The notes below the pieces were generated by a model. That model did no database searches. It was given only the letters and a program-made list of their open reading frames with translations, and was not told the origin of the DNA. A stretch of 64,000 nt of DNA. It comes from Lampris incognitus. Its lineage: Eukaryota; Chordata; Actinopteri; Lampriformes; Lampridae. Each line of letters starts with the position of its first letter. Positions within the stretch are counted from its first letter, which is position 1. The position numbers were made by a program, and so were the translations under genes. Of the stretch, positions 38,664 through 50,600 are shown piece after piece. The stretch is from NCBI RefSeq assembly GCF_029633865.1, contig NC_079212.1, positions 81,746,672 to 81,810,671 of the forward strand, written 5' to 3'.

Positions 38664-41600
38664 AAATAAATGTGTTTGGGATTTTGGTTCACTATTTCAA
38701 AAATTAAATTTGTTTTCTACATCTAAGAATTTGGAGAAATAAACATTTGTTGGGTATATACTGTGCAAAACTTTGATGTGGACTTCTTTGACCTTATTGT
38801 TGATACATAATTTATATTGTAACAGCCATGCCTTCTGCCAATTAATACCTGTAAAAATATTGTCCCAAACAGCCTTCCCTTAGCAATTTTCCTCTTTTCA
38901 TAGAATTTATTATGTATGTGTTTATTTGTGCATTTAATATTCATAATATTATTAATCTTCAAAGTAGATTTTATCCTCAATGCTTCTTGACATTAAATAA
39001 AAATAAATAATAAAAAATCAAACTTATAAAGCGCTTTTCAAACACTCAAAGTCGCTTTACAGTAAACGGGGTGAAACAAGACAACAGATAAACATAACAC
39101 AGACATACAGGGGTGGATGGGAAGGGGGGGCAGACATACAAGGGTGGATGGGAAGGGGGGGGCATAAGAAGGAGAAACGGCAGACACACACGACGCCAGC
39201 AGTACTCTCCCACTGAAACACACACAAAAGGGCAAGAAAAACACAAAACAACTGCACTGTGGACGTTGATGTTGTGTAGGGGTTTACTCCCGTAGCCTAG
39301 TCCTCTGCCGACGTGTCCACCAGGCAGTGGTAGTATTTAACCCGGAGCTGGGGGGTGGTTCGTGGGTATCAGGGAATATCCACACATCGGTGGGCCTGCG
39401 TACCATACTTCTAGGGTCCAGACCTCCTTCGAGTCCCTTGTAGTTCAGCCAGGGTCCAACTTGTAGCAAGTTACCGTGTGTCGCCACGAGGAGGCACTAT
39501 ATAGGGCTCGCTGTTGGAGAGGCTATGTACTGGCAGGGAGAGACTTACGCACTCGACTCTCCTGTTCGCATTTCTGCGAGCCAGCGGTGAAGGTTGAGAG
39601 TGAGACGTGACAGGCACACAACACTACACCAGCACACTAGACGCTTCACAACAACCCCACTTCTTACACAAGAATGTCACACACAAATTGGAGATGACTT
39701 TGCATTAGATGGGAAAGATCTTGGAGAACAGCTTTCATTACATAGTTAAACTGTAACAGGAAAGGGTTTGACAAGGAGGAATCGTAACCAAGCAACAAAC
39801 CGCTGTCATCAAGCAAATCACTTACATAAATTAAATCTTTATCGACCCACTCTTGTTTTAAAATAGATTTGTTCCTACCAGTGACGTCTTCATTATTCCA
39901 TATTATGGTTGTATGTGAGGGAAAGTTATGTATGTGACATAATTTTCATGCCAGGAGGGATTGTTGGTAAAATTTTGATAATTTTAAAGGCAATTTAGTG
40001 GCGTTGAAGTTACATATTAGAAGAAAAGAAAGACCTCCCACTTTTCTAAAAATATTGTTTAGAATAAAATATCAAATTGGGTTTGGGGCTAAAATGCATT
40101 CCTTTATCCATTTAAAAAATGTATTATTTAAGTCAATTAAGTTCAATAACTCAAATCCACCTTCTTTCCTGGACCCTGAAAGTAAATCTTTTTTTGAGGT
40201 GGTGGTGCCTATTTTTCCAAGCAAAATTAGTAAGTATGTTGTTGACTTCTTTAGATGTTGAGTCCTGGGCAAATAATGATAAGGCAGAGTAAACACGTCT
40301 TGAAATACCTTCAGCCTTGGTTAAGAGAATTCAACCAAAAATAGATAAATCACGTTGCAGCCACATATACATGATAGATTTAGTCTTTTTAAGTCTAGGA
40401 AGAAAGTTGAGTTATTGTCTGGTTAACATATCTTTTGTCACATCAATGCCTAAGTATTTGACAACTTTTTTCACTGTAATGTTACATATGCTTTCGTCAT
40501 CTGTATCAGTAAGACTCAATATTTCACATTTCCTGAAGTTAAGATGCAATCCTGAAGCTGTAGATAATTCATCAATCAGTTGTATAGTCAGTTCAATTTG
40601 GTGTTTATCTTTCAGAAAAAGCGCTGTATCATCTGCTAACTGGGAAATTCGAATTTCTCTCTGAAATATATCGGGGCTATTCAAAATCTTTAAAGAAAGT
40701 ATTTCTGCAACAATTAGAAATGTAATGGAGGAAATTGTGTTACGGCTCGCCCATCCCGTGCCTGCAGCCAATCAGCTCGTCAGGGCTGGGCTTAGTCGTC
40801 AGGGCTGGGCTTAAGTCTGCTGGTCTCCCGGAGCCCGTCTCCAGTTCGTGCCATAACATCCTCGTTGAAGTGGTTACGCTTCCCTCCCTGTGTATTCTCT
40901 CCTAGTTTATCTCAACCCGTGGATTTGCTATTTTCTCTGCGGAGTTTTTTCCCTGCGGAATCATCCTGCCGCGTCCGCAATTTGGATTACCCGTGAGTTT
41001 TCCCGTATTTTCTCTGTTTGTTGGTGACTACCCACAAAGCGACTCGCCGGACTCTTTTCGTTGCCGTGCATGTTGTCCCGTCAGACCTTTGTATGAACTG
41101 TTCATAAAGTACGCCAGTTTCGGCGAACTCTATCTCTGCTTGGTGTCGTGCGCTTGGGGTCTTCCACAAACCCTAACAGTACGAACTGGCCATGACGACC
41201 CCAGCCGGCACAGAGAGCGTACCGACCAGTCCGGTTCAAGCAGCTCTCATCGAACAGATCCGCCTGACCAACTCCCACACCCAGCAGTTAGAGGCGGCCT
41301 CTGTCGCTGTGAGGGATCTCCAGACTCGGGTCCAGCCCCTCCAGGCCTCTGTGGATAACCTAACGGGCTAGCAGGCAGTTGCAGACCATCACGGCGGCTC
41401 TCGCCACCCAGCCGCCGGGCCAGCCTGCTCCTGGAGTCGTGGGTAACCCGCCCCTTGGGCCCACTGCCCCAGTCAACCCTGTGGGGCTCAACCCAGTTCC
41501 CCGGGAGCCCTGCCTCTCCAGTCCACGACCATTTGATGGCAACTTCGATACCTGTGCCATGTTCATCATTTAGTGTGAGCTGGTCTTCACGCACCAACCT

Positions 41601-44600
41601 AGCCTGTTCACGATGCTGCCCGTGTCGCGTACGTGACTAACCTGCTCACACGCCGAGCAGCTCAGTGGGCCACTGCTTCCTGGTCCATGAGGGCCAGTTT
41701 CTGCTTCACCTACGAGGACGTTGTGGAGGAACTACGGAAGGTATTCCACCATCCAGTCTGTGGCCAGGACCCTGGTGCTCGGCTGAGCAGTATCCAGCAG
41801 GGCAGTGGCAGTGTCACGGACTACTCAGTGGAGTTCAGGCTGGCCGCAGCTGAGAACGGCTGGAACGACCAGTCACTTCGGGTCACCTTCCGGAGAGGTC
41901 TCAGCGAGGCTGTCAAGGACCAGCTAGCCACCCGGGAGGAGCCCACCTCCCTTGATGACCTGATCAAGCTCGCCATCCGCATCGATGGACGCCTCCGGGA
42001 GAGGAGGCGCGAGCGAGCCCTGCGTGGATCCCCGTTATTTCCCCAGTTGTCAAACACTCCTGACAGGACCCCTACTCCTGCTCGCCCCACGTTCCCTGTG
42101 GCCGTTTCTCCCTCCGCGCCCCAGACCACGACGGGGGAGGAACCTATGCAGCTGGGGCGCACGGGAGGCCCGGTTCAAGGCGGGTCAGTGCCTCTACTGC
42201 GGCCAGAAGGGGCATCTGATCAGCAGTTGCCCCACTCGGCCAAAAAGACTAGGCTCACTGGGACCCCGGGAGATCCTAGTGAGCCGCCATTCCTGTTTCC
42301 ACCGTCCTGCCCCACAGAACCATCTGGTTAGCGATACCCTGGCCTGCGCTGACCAGCGGCTCATGGTGGGTGCACTCCTCGACTCGAGAGCTGATGAATG
42401 TTTCCTGGACTCAGAGTTTGCTGCCAAGGCCAACATCCCGCTAGAGACACTGGAGAGGCCCATGGAGGCCTTCACGCTGGACGAGCGCTACCTGGCCAGC
42501 GTCACCCAACGCACCCACCCTGTCTCTCTCACCATAGCCGGGAACAATGTGGAGAGACTTCGGTTCTTCGTTATCCAGTCCCCGTTAGTCCCTGTGATCC
42601 TAGGGCGCCCCTGGTTCGTGCAGCATGAGCCACACATCGCCTGGGCCTCCGGTACCATCATGGAGTGGAGCTCCTCCTGTCATGCCCAATGTCTCCAGGC
42701 TGCTCCCGGTCCGTCCCCCCGACGTGCCCCTGGTGCCCCTCCTCCCGACCTCTCCTCTGTTTCCCCCAAGTACCATGATCTAGGGGAGGTTTTCAGCAAG
42801 ACCCCAGCCCAATCTCTTCCTCCTCATCGGCCGTATGACTGTGCTATCGACCTCCGCTCTGGGGCACCCCTTCCAAGCAGTCGTCTGTACAGTCTGACCA
42901 TCCCGAGAAGGCTGCAATGGACGAGTACATCTCCGAGTCCTTGGCAGCGGGGCTCATTCGTTCCTCGTCCTCCCAGGTGGCCGCTGGATTCTTTTTCGTG
43001 AAGAAGAAGGACGGGGGCCTCCGACCATGCATTGACTATCGCCAACTCAATGAGATAACCATCAAGAACAAGTACCTCCTTCCCTTCATGAGTTCCACGC
43101 TTGAGCCCCTCACCCAAGCTAATGTCTTCACTAAGCTGGACCTCTGGTGTGTCTATCATCTGGTCCGGATCCGGAAGGGGGACGAGTGGAAGACAGCCTT
43201 TAAGACGCCCCGGGGTCATTATGAGTACCTGGTCATGCGGTTCGGCCTCACCAACGCCCCGACGGTATTCCAGGCTCTCATGAATGACATTCTCTGCGAC
43301 ATGCTCAACGAGTTCGTTGTGGTCTACCTCGATGACATAATCATCTTCTCCAGGACCCTCGAGGAACATGTCCAGCATGTCCGCCGGGTACTCGAACGTC
43401 TCCTCCGGAACCGGCTCTTCGTCAAGGCAGAGAAGTGCCGGTTCCATTCTCCTTCCGTTGACTACCTGGGCCTCGTCGTTGAGAAGGGACAGACCCGGGC
43501 CGACCCCCGCAAGATCCAGGCCGTGGTGGACTGGCCCGATCCCACATCCTGGAAGGAATTGCAGAGCTTCCTCGGGTTTTCGAACTTCTATAGGAGGGAG
43601 GGGCCCTGCCTCGTCCTGAAGAGGATCTCAGAGGTTACCTACAGTGTGAAGCTGCACAGCCGCCTTCGGATAGTCATCCTTCACCAAGATCGCCTCGCAC
43701 CTTACTTCAGCCGGGACAGCGACCAAGCCGGGACTGAAAGTGCGGTGGGAGGAGGTGGGGTGCCAGACCCGTCTTCCTCTGTAGACCAGGCTACCGGGGT
43801 CCAGGGAGGGGGTAAGGGCACTGCTGGATCACAGCCAACCTCCCGGGATGTCAGCAAGGAGATACCACCAGAGGACCTTGTTTTGGGCCAGGGATGGGCG
43901 GGGACACTGGGTTTAGAGAGCTGCCCTCCCTGGCCAGGAACGGAAACAGCGGTGACGTCAAGGGTGGGGGCTGGGACCCAGCGGATACAGAGCCGCCCCC
44001 ATCATCCATCAGCAGCCCGCCGCAAGGAGCAGCCCGGGATGGGAGAGGTGCTCGGCGGAAGAAACCCTCATGGTGGATGGACCCATCCACGTGGGATTTG
44101 GGTTAGGCCAATGGGACGTTGGTCTTTCAAGGAAGGGGGCAGTGTGGCGAATTCTATTGGAGTGTTCCTGCTGTAAGTCAGGGGGTTCATTTGCATATTA
44201 CCCACAATGCAGCTGAATAGTGTTAATGTTTTGTGTTATATTGAACATGTTAAAAACGGGCATATTTGTTACAAATGTTGTGGAAGGTAATGGGGGCGTT
44301 ATTAGAGAAGTTGTATTGGACAGCATGCTATTTCCTACCCAGTCCCACGGACTTTCGTTAATCTATCAGATCGTGATACCATCACGATTATGACCTGATT
44401 TACGTGATGTGGTCACGACTCGCCGACTAATGAGGTTAGGGTTAGGGTTAGGGTTAGGGCTAGGGTTCTACCAGATCGTGACCACATCACGTAAATCAGG
44501 TCATAATGGTGATGTTATCACGATCTGATAGATTAAAGTCCGTGCGACTGGGTTGACTATTTCCCATCATGAGTGTAAAGAGTAGGCAGATAGGTAAGGT

Positions 44601-47600
44601 CGGTTCTGTGGCCAAGAAAAGAGAAGAAGATGAGACCAATACAAACTTGTGTCTATTATCACTGGCTTGTCTTACGGTCATTAAAAGCTTGCTGGTTAAC
44701 TCTTAAAGGTTGGCTGAGGAGTCCATTATTTGATCACGTCACAATACTTTATTCATCCCCGAGGGGAAATTAGGTAATTGGGTAAGATGTACTTTGAATG
44801 ACCTCTGCGATGATAAGGTGTTATACAAATAAACTTGCCTTGCCTTGCCTTAATCTTACCCCGCCCCCCCCACACACACACACACACACCTTTGAAGGGA
44901 GGAGTACCGCCCCGCGTCTTTGGTGACTGAGGAAGTCGATGGTTGTCAGCCCAAACTGGCACTTGGCTGGATTGACGATCAGCCCGTGCTGGCTGAGCCG
45001 CTCGAAAAGAGTCCGGAGGTGGGACAGGTGTTCCGCTTCGGAGGTGCTGGTGACGAGGATGCCGTCTAGATAGACGAAACCAAAAGGCAGGTCCCGTAGC
45101 ACCGAATCCATGAGGCGCTAATGTCTGGTGCGGCGTTCTTGAGGCTAAAAGGCATGCGAAGGAACTCGAGCAGCCCAAATGGGGTGATCACCGCTGTTTT
45201 GGGGACATCCAGCGGGTGGAAGGTGTTGGACTGTAGCTCACTCTACCAACTCATTTTCATCTATGTGAGAGCGTAGTCCTGTGTGTTTGTTGATAAAGCA
45301 ATAGGAGAAGATATTCGGTCTCAAAACCATTCGTTTTATTTAGCAGTAAATGGATAAAGCATACAGAGCTCTGGGTCTAGATCTTCCTATCCCTGACAAG
45401 CAACAGAGTGTGTCAGTTAACGAAGTCTGACTGACTATTCTTTCCCTGACCCAGTCTTTATACTATACAACGTGTTGACTAAACATGAATGTGTGGTCTT
45501 CTTTGTGATTGGTCCGTTGATCTGACTCCATTTCCGCCTTGATGATATCCGGACTCCAAGTGATCTCCTTCTGCAGCTGCTGTCGTGAGATCCTGTTCCT
45601 GTTTCTGAAACCACAGAGCACAGCACATCCTGTATCTACTCCCCCCAAAGGCAACAGCACCATTGTTGTTCCTCTTACATTATTGTAGCCGCTTCCTTCT
45701 AACAGTTAGTGCCCCTCACTCTTTTACCTTCTATGGGGATAGACACAATCTTCCTCTTGGGACATCTTATCCTGTTATTGTCACCCACTTCTCTTCCTAT
45801 AGCTTACTCTGCATTTCTCTGTCTGCTGACATACTCACTACTTTTCCACTGCCACTATAGCCCCTCATGTCCTTGTAACAAGCCTTGTTCCTTATGCATA
45901 TGATTTCCCAATGATTAATCTATCCTTATATCCCTTATTCCAATCAATACGTTGTAATCATCATTATTAAGCATCACACCATTGCATTTATCTACAAGTC
46001 CCCCTTTTGGTCTCATTGAAAATTAGACCAACCAACCAATCGGATTCAAACATCACATTCAGCCTCTTTGTTCTGTTGTGGTGTTGGTTTTGATCTGTGT
46101 ATCTGTCTCTGATGGATGATTCCCATATCAATATTGGAGTAACTATTACTATAGAAATGATCCCGCACACTCCCAACTACCACCATTTGGCTTGGTGGGG
46201 TTTTCCCGTTCCCTCAAACATCTTAATCAACATATATCAAAAAATTCTTAGCAAGCAAAACCTTCTTGTGTTCTGGTTATCAGTACCTTGTATCCTAGAA
46301 AAACCTTTTCTGGGAGAGCTTTTGACCTTCTATAGTAACATCAGAACATTCTTTCCGCACCTGGCAAAATTCTTCATTCCAATCTTGAGTATATTGTGGC
46401 TTGCCTGAGTATATGCAAAGCCAGTTACTATAAATCTTATACAAAATTGATAGCTATAATAACTGTCGCCACAGATAGTGGCTCGTGTCTTTACACTTAT
46501 TCAGAGTCAACTGTGGTGTTTCTTATCTGTTCCAGTGTCCTAGCGGGTGAATGCGCTGCTGCACACTGGCTCCAGTGGTACCAGCTGTCTCCTTTGCCCT
46601 GTAGTCGGACGGCGTGTGATGTCCTCTCAACCACCTTGTAGGGCCCTGTCCACCTTGGCTCCGACCACTTCCTCTTGATCACCTTTAGCAGAACCCAGTC
46701 CGTGGTGGGTGGTGTCTGACCCTTTAGGTTCCCCTCTGCTGTTGCAACCTGTTTTGAGAAAGCTGACACCAAAGCTGTTAGTTGGTCATAGTAAGGTTTA
46801 TACTTCAGCGGATCTCTTTCCTTTTCCGTTGTTGGGATTCCAGCTCCGGTCCCGGGAACTGCTGCCCTGTTGTCAACTCATATGGAGTGTAACCTGTGAT
46901 GGAGTTTACTGAGCTCCTAATTGACGTTAGAGCTAGGGGTAGGGCATCCACCCAACTCATTTTTGTTTGAGCACACACTTTTCCTATTTTTCCTTTAATG
47001 GACTGATTCATTCTCTCCACCTTTCCCTGTGATTGGGGGTGATACACTGTTCCAAACGCATGTTTCAGTCCTAGGGCCTCTTCTACTGCCTGCAGGTCTT
47101 TGTTCTTAAAATGTGTGCCATTATCTGACCTGATTCTTTTTGGAAACCCATGCGTTGGTATGTATTGGTTGATTGGGAATTTGATTACCGTTTTGGCATC
47201 TTCCTTTTTAGCAGGTATTGCTTCTGGCCAACTAGTGTATGCATCCACGACGACCAGGAGGTACCTATACCCATTTACTCTTTCCAACATGTCAGTGTAA
47301 TCAATTATGATTTCTTGACCTGGCATTTTTGGCAAAGGAAATGTTCCCTCGTGTGGCTTTACTGTAGCCCTGATATTGTATTCCGTACATATTTTACATT
47401 CCCTGATACAGTTCACAATCATTGCGGGCAAAAATGGATGCCACCAATGGGTCAGATGTCTCTGCATCTGTGCCTTTCCACAATGTGTTAGCCCTTGTGC
47501 CTCCTGTAACACGGAAGCCATCCACCCTGGGGGTAACACAGGTCGGCCGTCCGGTGACCTCCACACTCCTTCGGATTCCGTTGCCCCTCTCTCTTTCCAA

Positions 47601-50600
47601 ACTGTGAACTCTTGAGGAGAGGCTTTCTGTTGTTCCTTTATTAACATATTTACACCGCAGGCAGGTAGTAAATCATACACCGTTTTTCCCACCTGCATCA
47701 TCATGTATTGGGCTGTGTAACCTGCTGCCCTTTTAGCTGCAGAGTCTGCCTCCTGATTTCCTTTTGCTATCATTGTTTCAGTTTTGTCGTGACCTCTGCA
47801 CTTTATTACTGCTACCTCTGTTGGTTTCATTAGGGCTTTTACCAGTCTCTTGATGTCTTTCTCATGTTTGATTGGGTTTTTTGCTGCTGTCAAAAATCCT
47901 GCTCTGATCCACTGACTGAGCTCCACCTGTATCGCTCCTACCACGTATGCCGAGTCTGTGAAGATGTTTACTTTTTTCCCTTCTGCCCATTCTAATGCTG
48001 CTATCATTCCCTGTAATTCAGCTAGCTGCGCTGATTCTTTTCCTATTACTCCCCCTGTCACTACCTCCTCAAGCCCTTCCTCTGTTTGTCTTACCACTGC
48101 ATATGCTGCCTTCAGTCCCTCAGTGGGATGTCTGTAGCAACACCCATCTGTGAACAGCACTTCCTCTGGGTCAGCTAAGGGTTTTGCCCGTAAATCTGCT
48201 CTGACCTTAACATCTTTCTGTACTCTTTCTTCACACACATGTGGCTCACCTTCCCCCATGCTGCCTGCCATGTTGAGTCCCTCGTGTGTGAACGTTATGT
48301 GCGGTGCATTGAGGATTTTTTTCCAACCTTGTCTGTCTTAATTTTGTCATGGTTAAGGCTGCTGAGTTCACATAGGCCACTATGCTGTGTGTTGTCAGGA
48401 CTGTTAGAGCATGTCCCGTGACTATTTGTGCTACTTTTTGCAGAATTTTTGCTACCCCTGCTTTATGTCTTGTGCATGGTGGGTGTCTATCTTCTGTTGG
48501 ATCGAGTGTCACACTTGCATACATCATCACCTGCCTACCTCCCCCTTTTTTCTGAAAAAGAACACCATTTACTGTATATGGCAGCGTCTGTGAGAGCCTG
48601 TTTGAGGGAAATGAAGTTCTCTGCTTCAGTGGTCCATTGTAAGCATGCGGGCAAATTTCTCATCCCCTGCTCATTGACCATGGCCCTTAAGGGGTGTATG
48701 AGTTCCCCATATGATGCTATGAACTGTCTGCTGTAGCCCGTCAACCCCAGGAATGAGAGCATGTCTTTCACTGTCATGCTTGCGGCGTCAGAATGATCAG
48801 CCTTCTCTCTGCCATGAAATCTCTCTATTTGTCTGTATTCTAACAGCACTTTGTCAGCCATCTTGTGCATGATCCTGTAAGCTTTTTCAGATGGAGAGTA
48901 CTATAATTCAGGGAGTTGGGTCCAAACCCAGTCTGTCAGTGCCATCAGACGCTTGCACATCGACCCAAGATCTCTAGCCTGGTGTTTAACATGTACTGCT
49001 AAGGTCATATGGGGCACTGCCTCTTCAGACATCTCATACCACTCAAATTGTTCTGGTGTCAATTCAACAGCAGCTGCCACACCTTCATTCCCCACTAGAA
49101 TACAACTAGACAATACTTCCCACTGTGTCCCTTCAATATCATTGTAAAAAGTTTGCTGATAAATTTCATCCCCGTCCCTATCATAGTACAGAGTAACATG
49201 GAGAGGGTCGGTTGGAGGGGAGTAGGGATGTAGCATTTGGACCCATGGCCGCCACTGATGATACAAAGTCTGTATGCCTTTGCTTTGCTTGCTTTCAGGT
49301 TCTAGGAGTCCCCAGTATATATCTGCCCAGAGTCCTTCAGCCGTGGGTGAAACATCAGCTGACAACAACATTTGAGAGCTGGACAAGATCATTGACAGAG
49401 AACAGAGAACAGAATACCCATTGGGAAAAGTCACTACCAGTCCCTCTGGCCCACACATGACTGATGCCCCGCACCTCACCAACACATCCCGCCCCATCAA
49501 ATTGATTGGGCACGCTGGTGATGAAATGTATTGATGTAAAAAAGTCTGTCCTGCCACCGTGGTAGTCAGAGGTGTCGTCAACGGCAGATTTTCTGGTTTA
49601 CCCGAGAACCCTACTAGCTGGACGCTGGAGGATGAAAGGTTGGACCGAGACATGGCGCACGTGATAGTGGAAAATCTTGCACCTGTGTCAACTAGGAAAG
49701 GCAGATCCATGTCCATTACCCTTATTTGCAGGTAGGGTTCTGCCAGCCCCACCTGTCCTTGAGTTCCCGGGCCCCTTCAGTACTCATACCCCTGACCACC
49801 CTGCATGGTGTGGGGATATTGTCCCTGCGGTGGAGCTGCTGCTGCATGAAGGGCTTTAAGAAGTGGAACCATAACTGGAGGCTGCCCTTGGACCGGGGGC
49901 TACACATAATCACCCCTGTTGCTGACTGGACCTTGACCTCCCCTGGGTCCCCACAGCACGGGACACTCCCTTCTCCAGTGTCCAGGCTGGCTACATCCAA
50001 AGCATGTAGGTGGCATACCTCTGGGTCCTCCGCGACCCCTACCTCTACCTCTCATGCCTCCTGTTACTCCTACAGGTCTGCCCCCATAAGGGGAACTAGG
50101 CACCCATTCAGGCACTGGGAACAAATTTGGGGTGTAGTTTTGTGGTGGCGGCTGTTGAACCATCTGATTGGCTGCCTTTTGGTTTGTCTTTTTAGCATCG
50201 TTTACCTTTTTCCTTGCCTCATCCAATTGGAGCTTTAGGAGCTGCACCTGGGCTGACTCTGTGCTCTGTCTATCCTCATCCTGTGTAGCCTTGTGTCTTT
50301 TCATATGATGAATAAGATGTTTTTCCCATTGCTCAGTCGAGCAGCCTGGGATGTCTGGATTGCCCTCCATGGCATCTTGTACTGCTTTGGGCATTCCAGC
50401 CATAACAGCTTTTCTAAACAGTGTGGTCTGTAACTGTCCTGAACCTGGATGGCTTCCTGCGGTGTCTGTCCATATGCCTTTGCATCTGCCTAAAAATGCT
50501 GACATGTCTTCTCCGTCTTTCATGGAAAAGGTCAGTGAATGCATTGCTCCAGGAGGAATGGGGAATTTATCCCTCATTGCCCTTCCCACAGCTGTGGCTT

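Larger units (their letters stand above)
37975..40737 (-). pseudogene. L1-type ORF2 remnant (RT to C-terminus), interrupted
   Basis: Minus strand from the sushi LTR at 40738 down: RT with [26 protein letters not shown] and KYLGIDVT, then [15 protein letters not shown] and [15 protein letters not shown]. After two interruptions (39000-39690 and 38568-38670) the C-terminal part reads [17 protein letters not shown] in degraded form and [14 protein letters not shown] is intact but many stops exist. Confidence 0.75.
40738..44743 (+). mobile_element. Chimeric sushi/other gypsy element
   Basis: The 5' LTR, gag and pol to the end of RT belong to the sushi family of copy 1. At about 43600, right after SNFYRR, the frame runs into an integrase C-terminal motif of another type ([14 protein letters not shown] and LHQDRLAPY). 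A polypurine tract (44129-44142) then leads to an LTR starting TGTGGCGAATTC, unlike the 5' LTR. RNase H and the integrase core are missing. Confidence 0.8.

Noticed and set aside
39038..39257. Three overlapping minus-strand frames
   Set aside because: All are shadows of the interspersed repeat with its internal duplication; the same phrases recur non-coding in other copies.
44432..44468. Chromosome end or assembly edge suggested by TTAGGG repeats
   Set aside because: Only about five units, located in the loop of a palindrome with target duplications, and ordinary sequence continues on both sides.
45997..46500. A working retroviral env gene
   Set aside because: Only about 450 bases are available and just a signal-like leader is visible; no SU/TM features.
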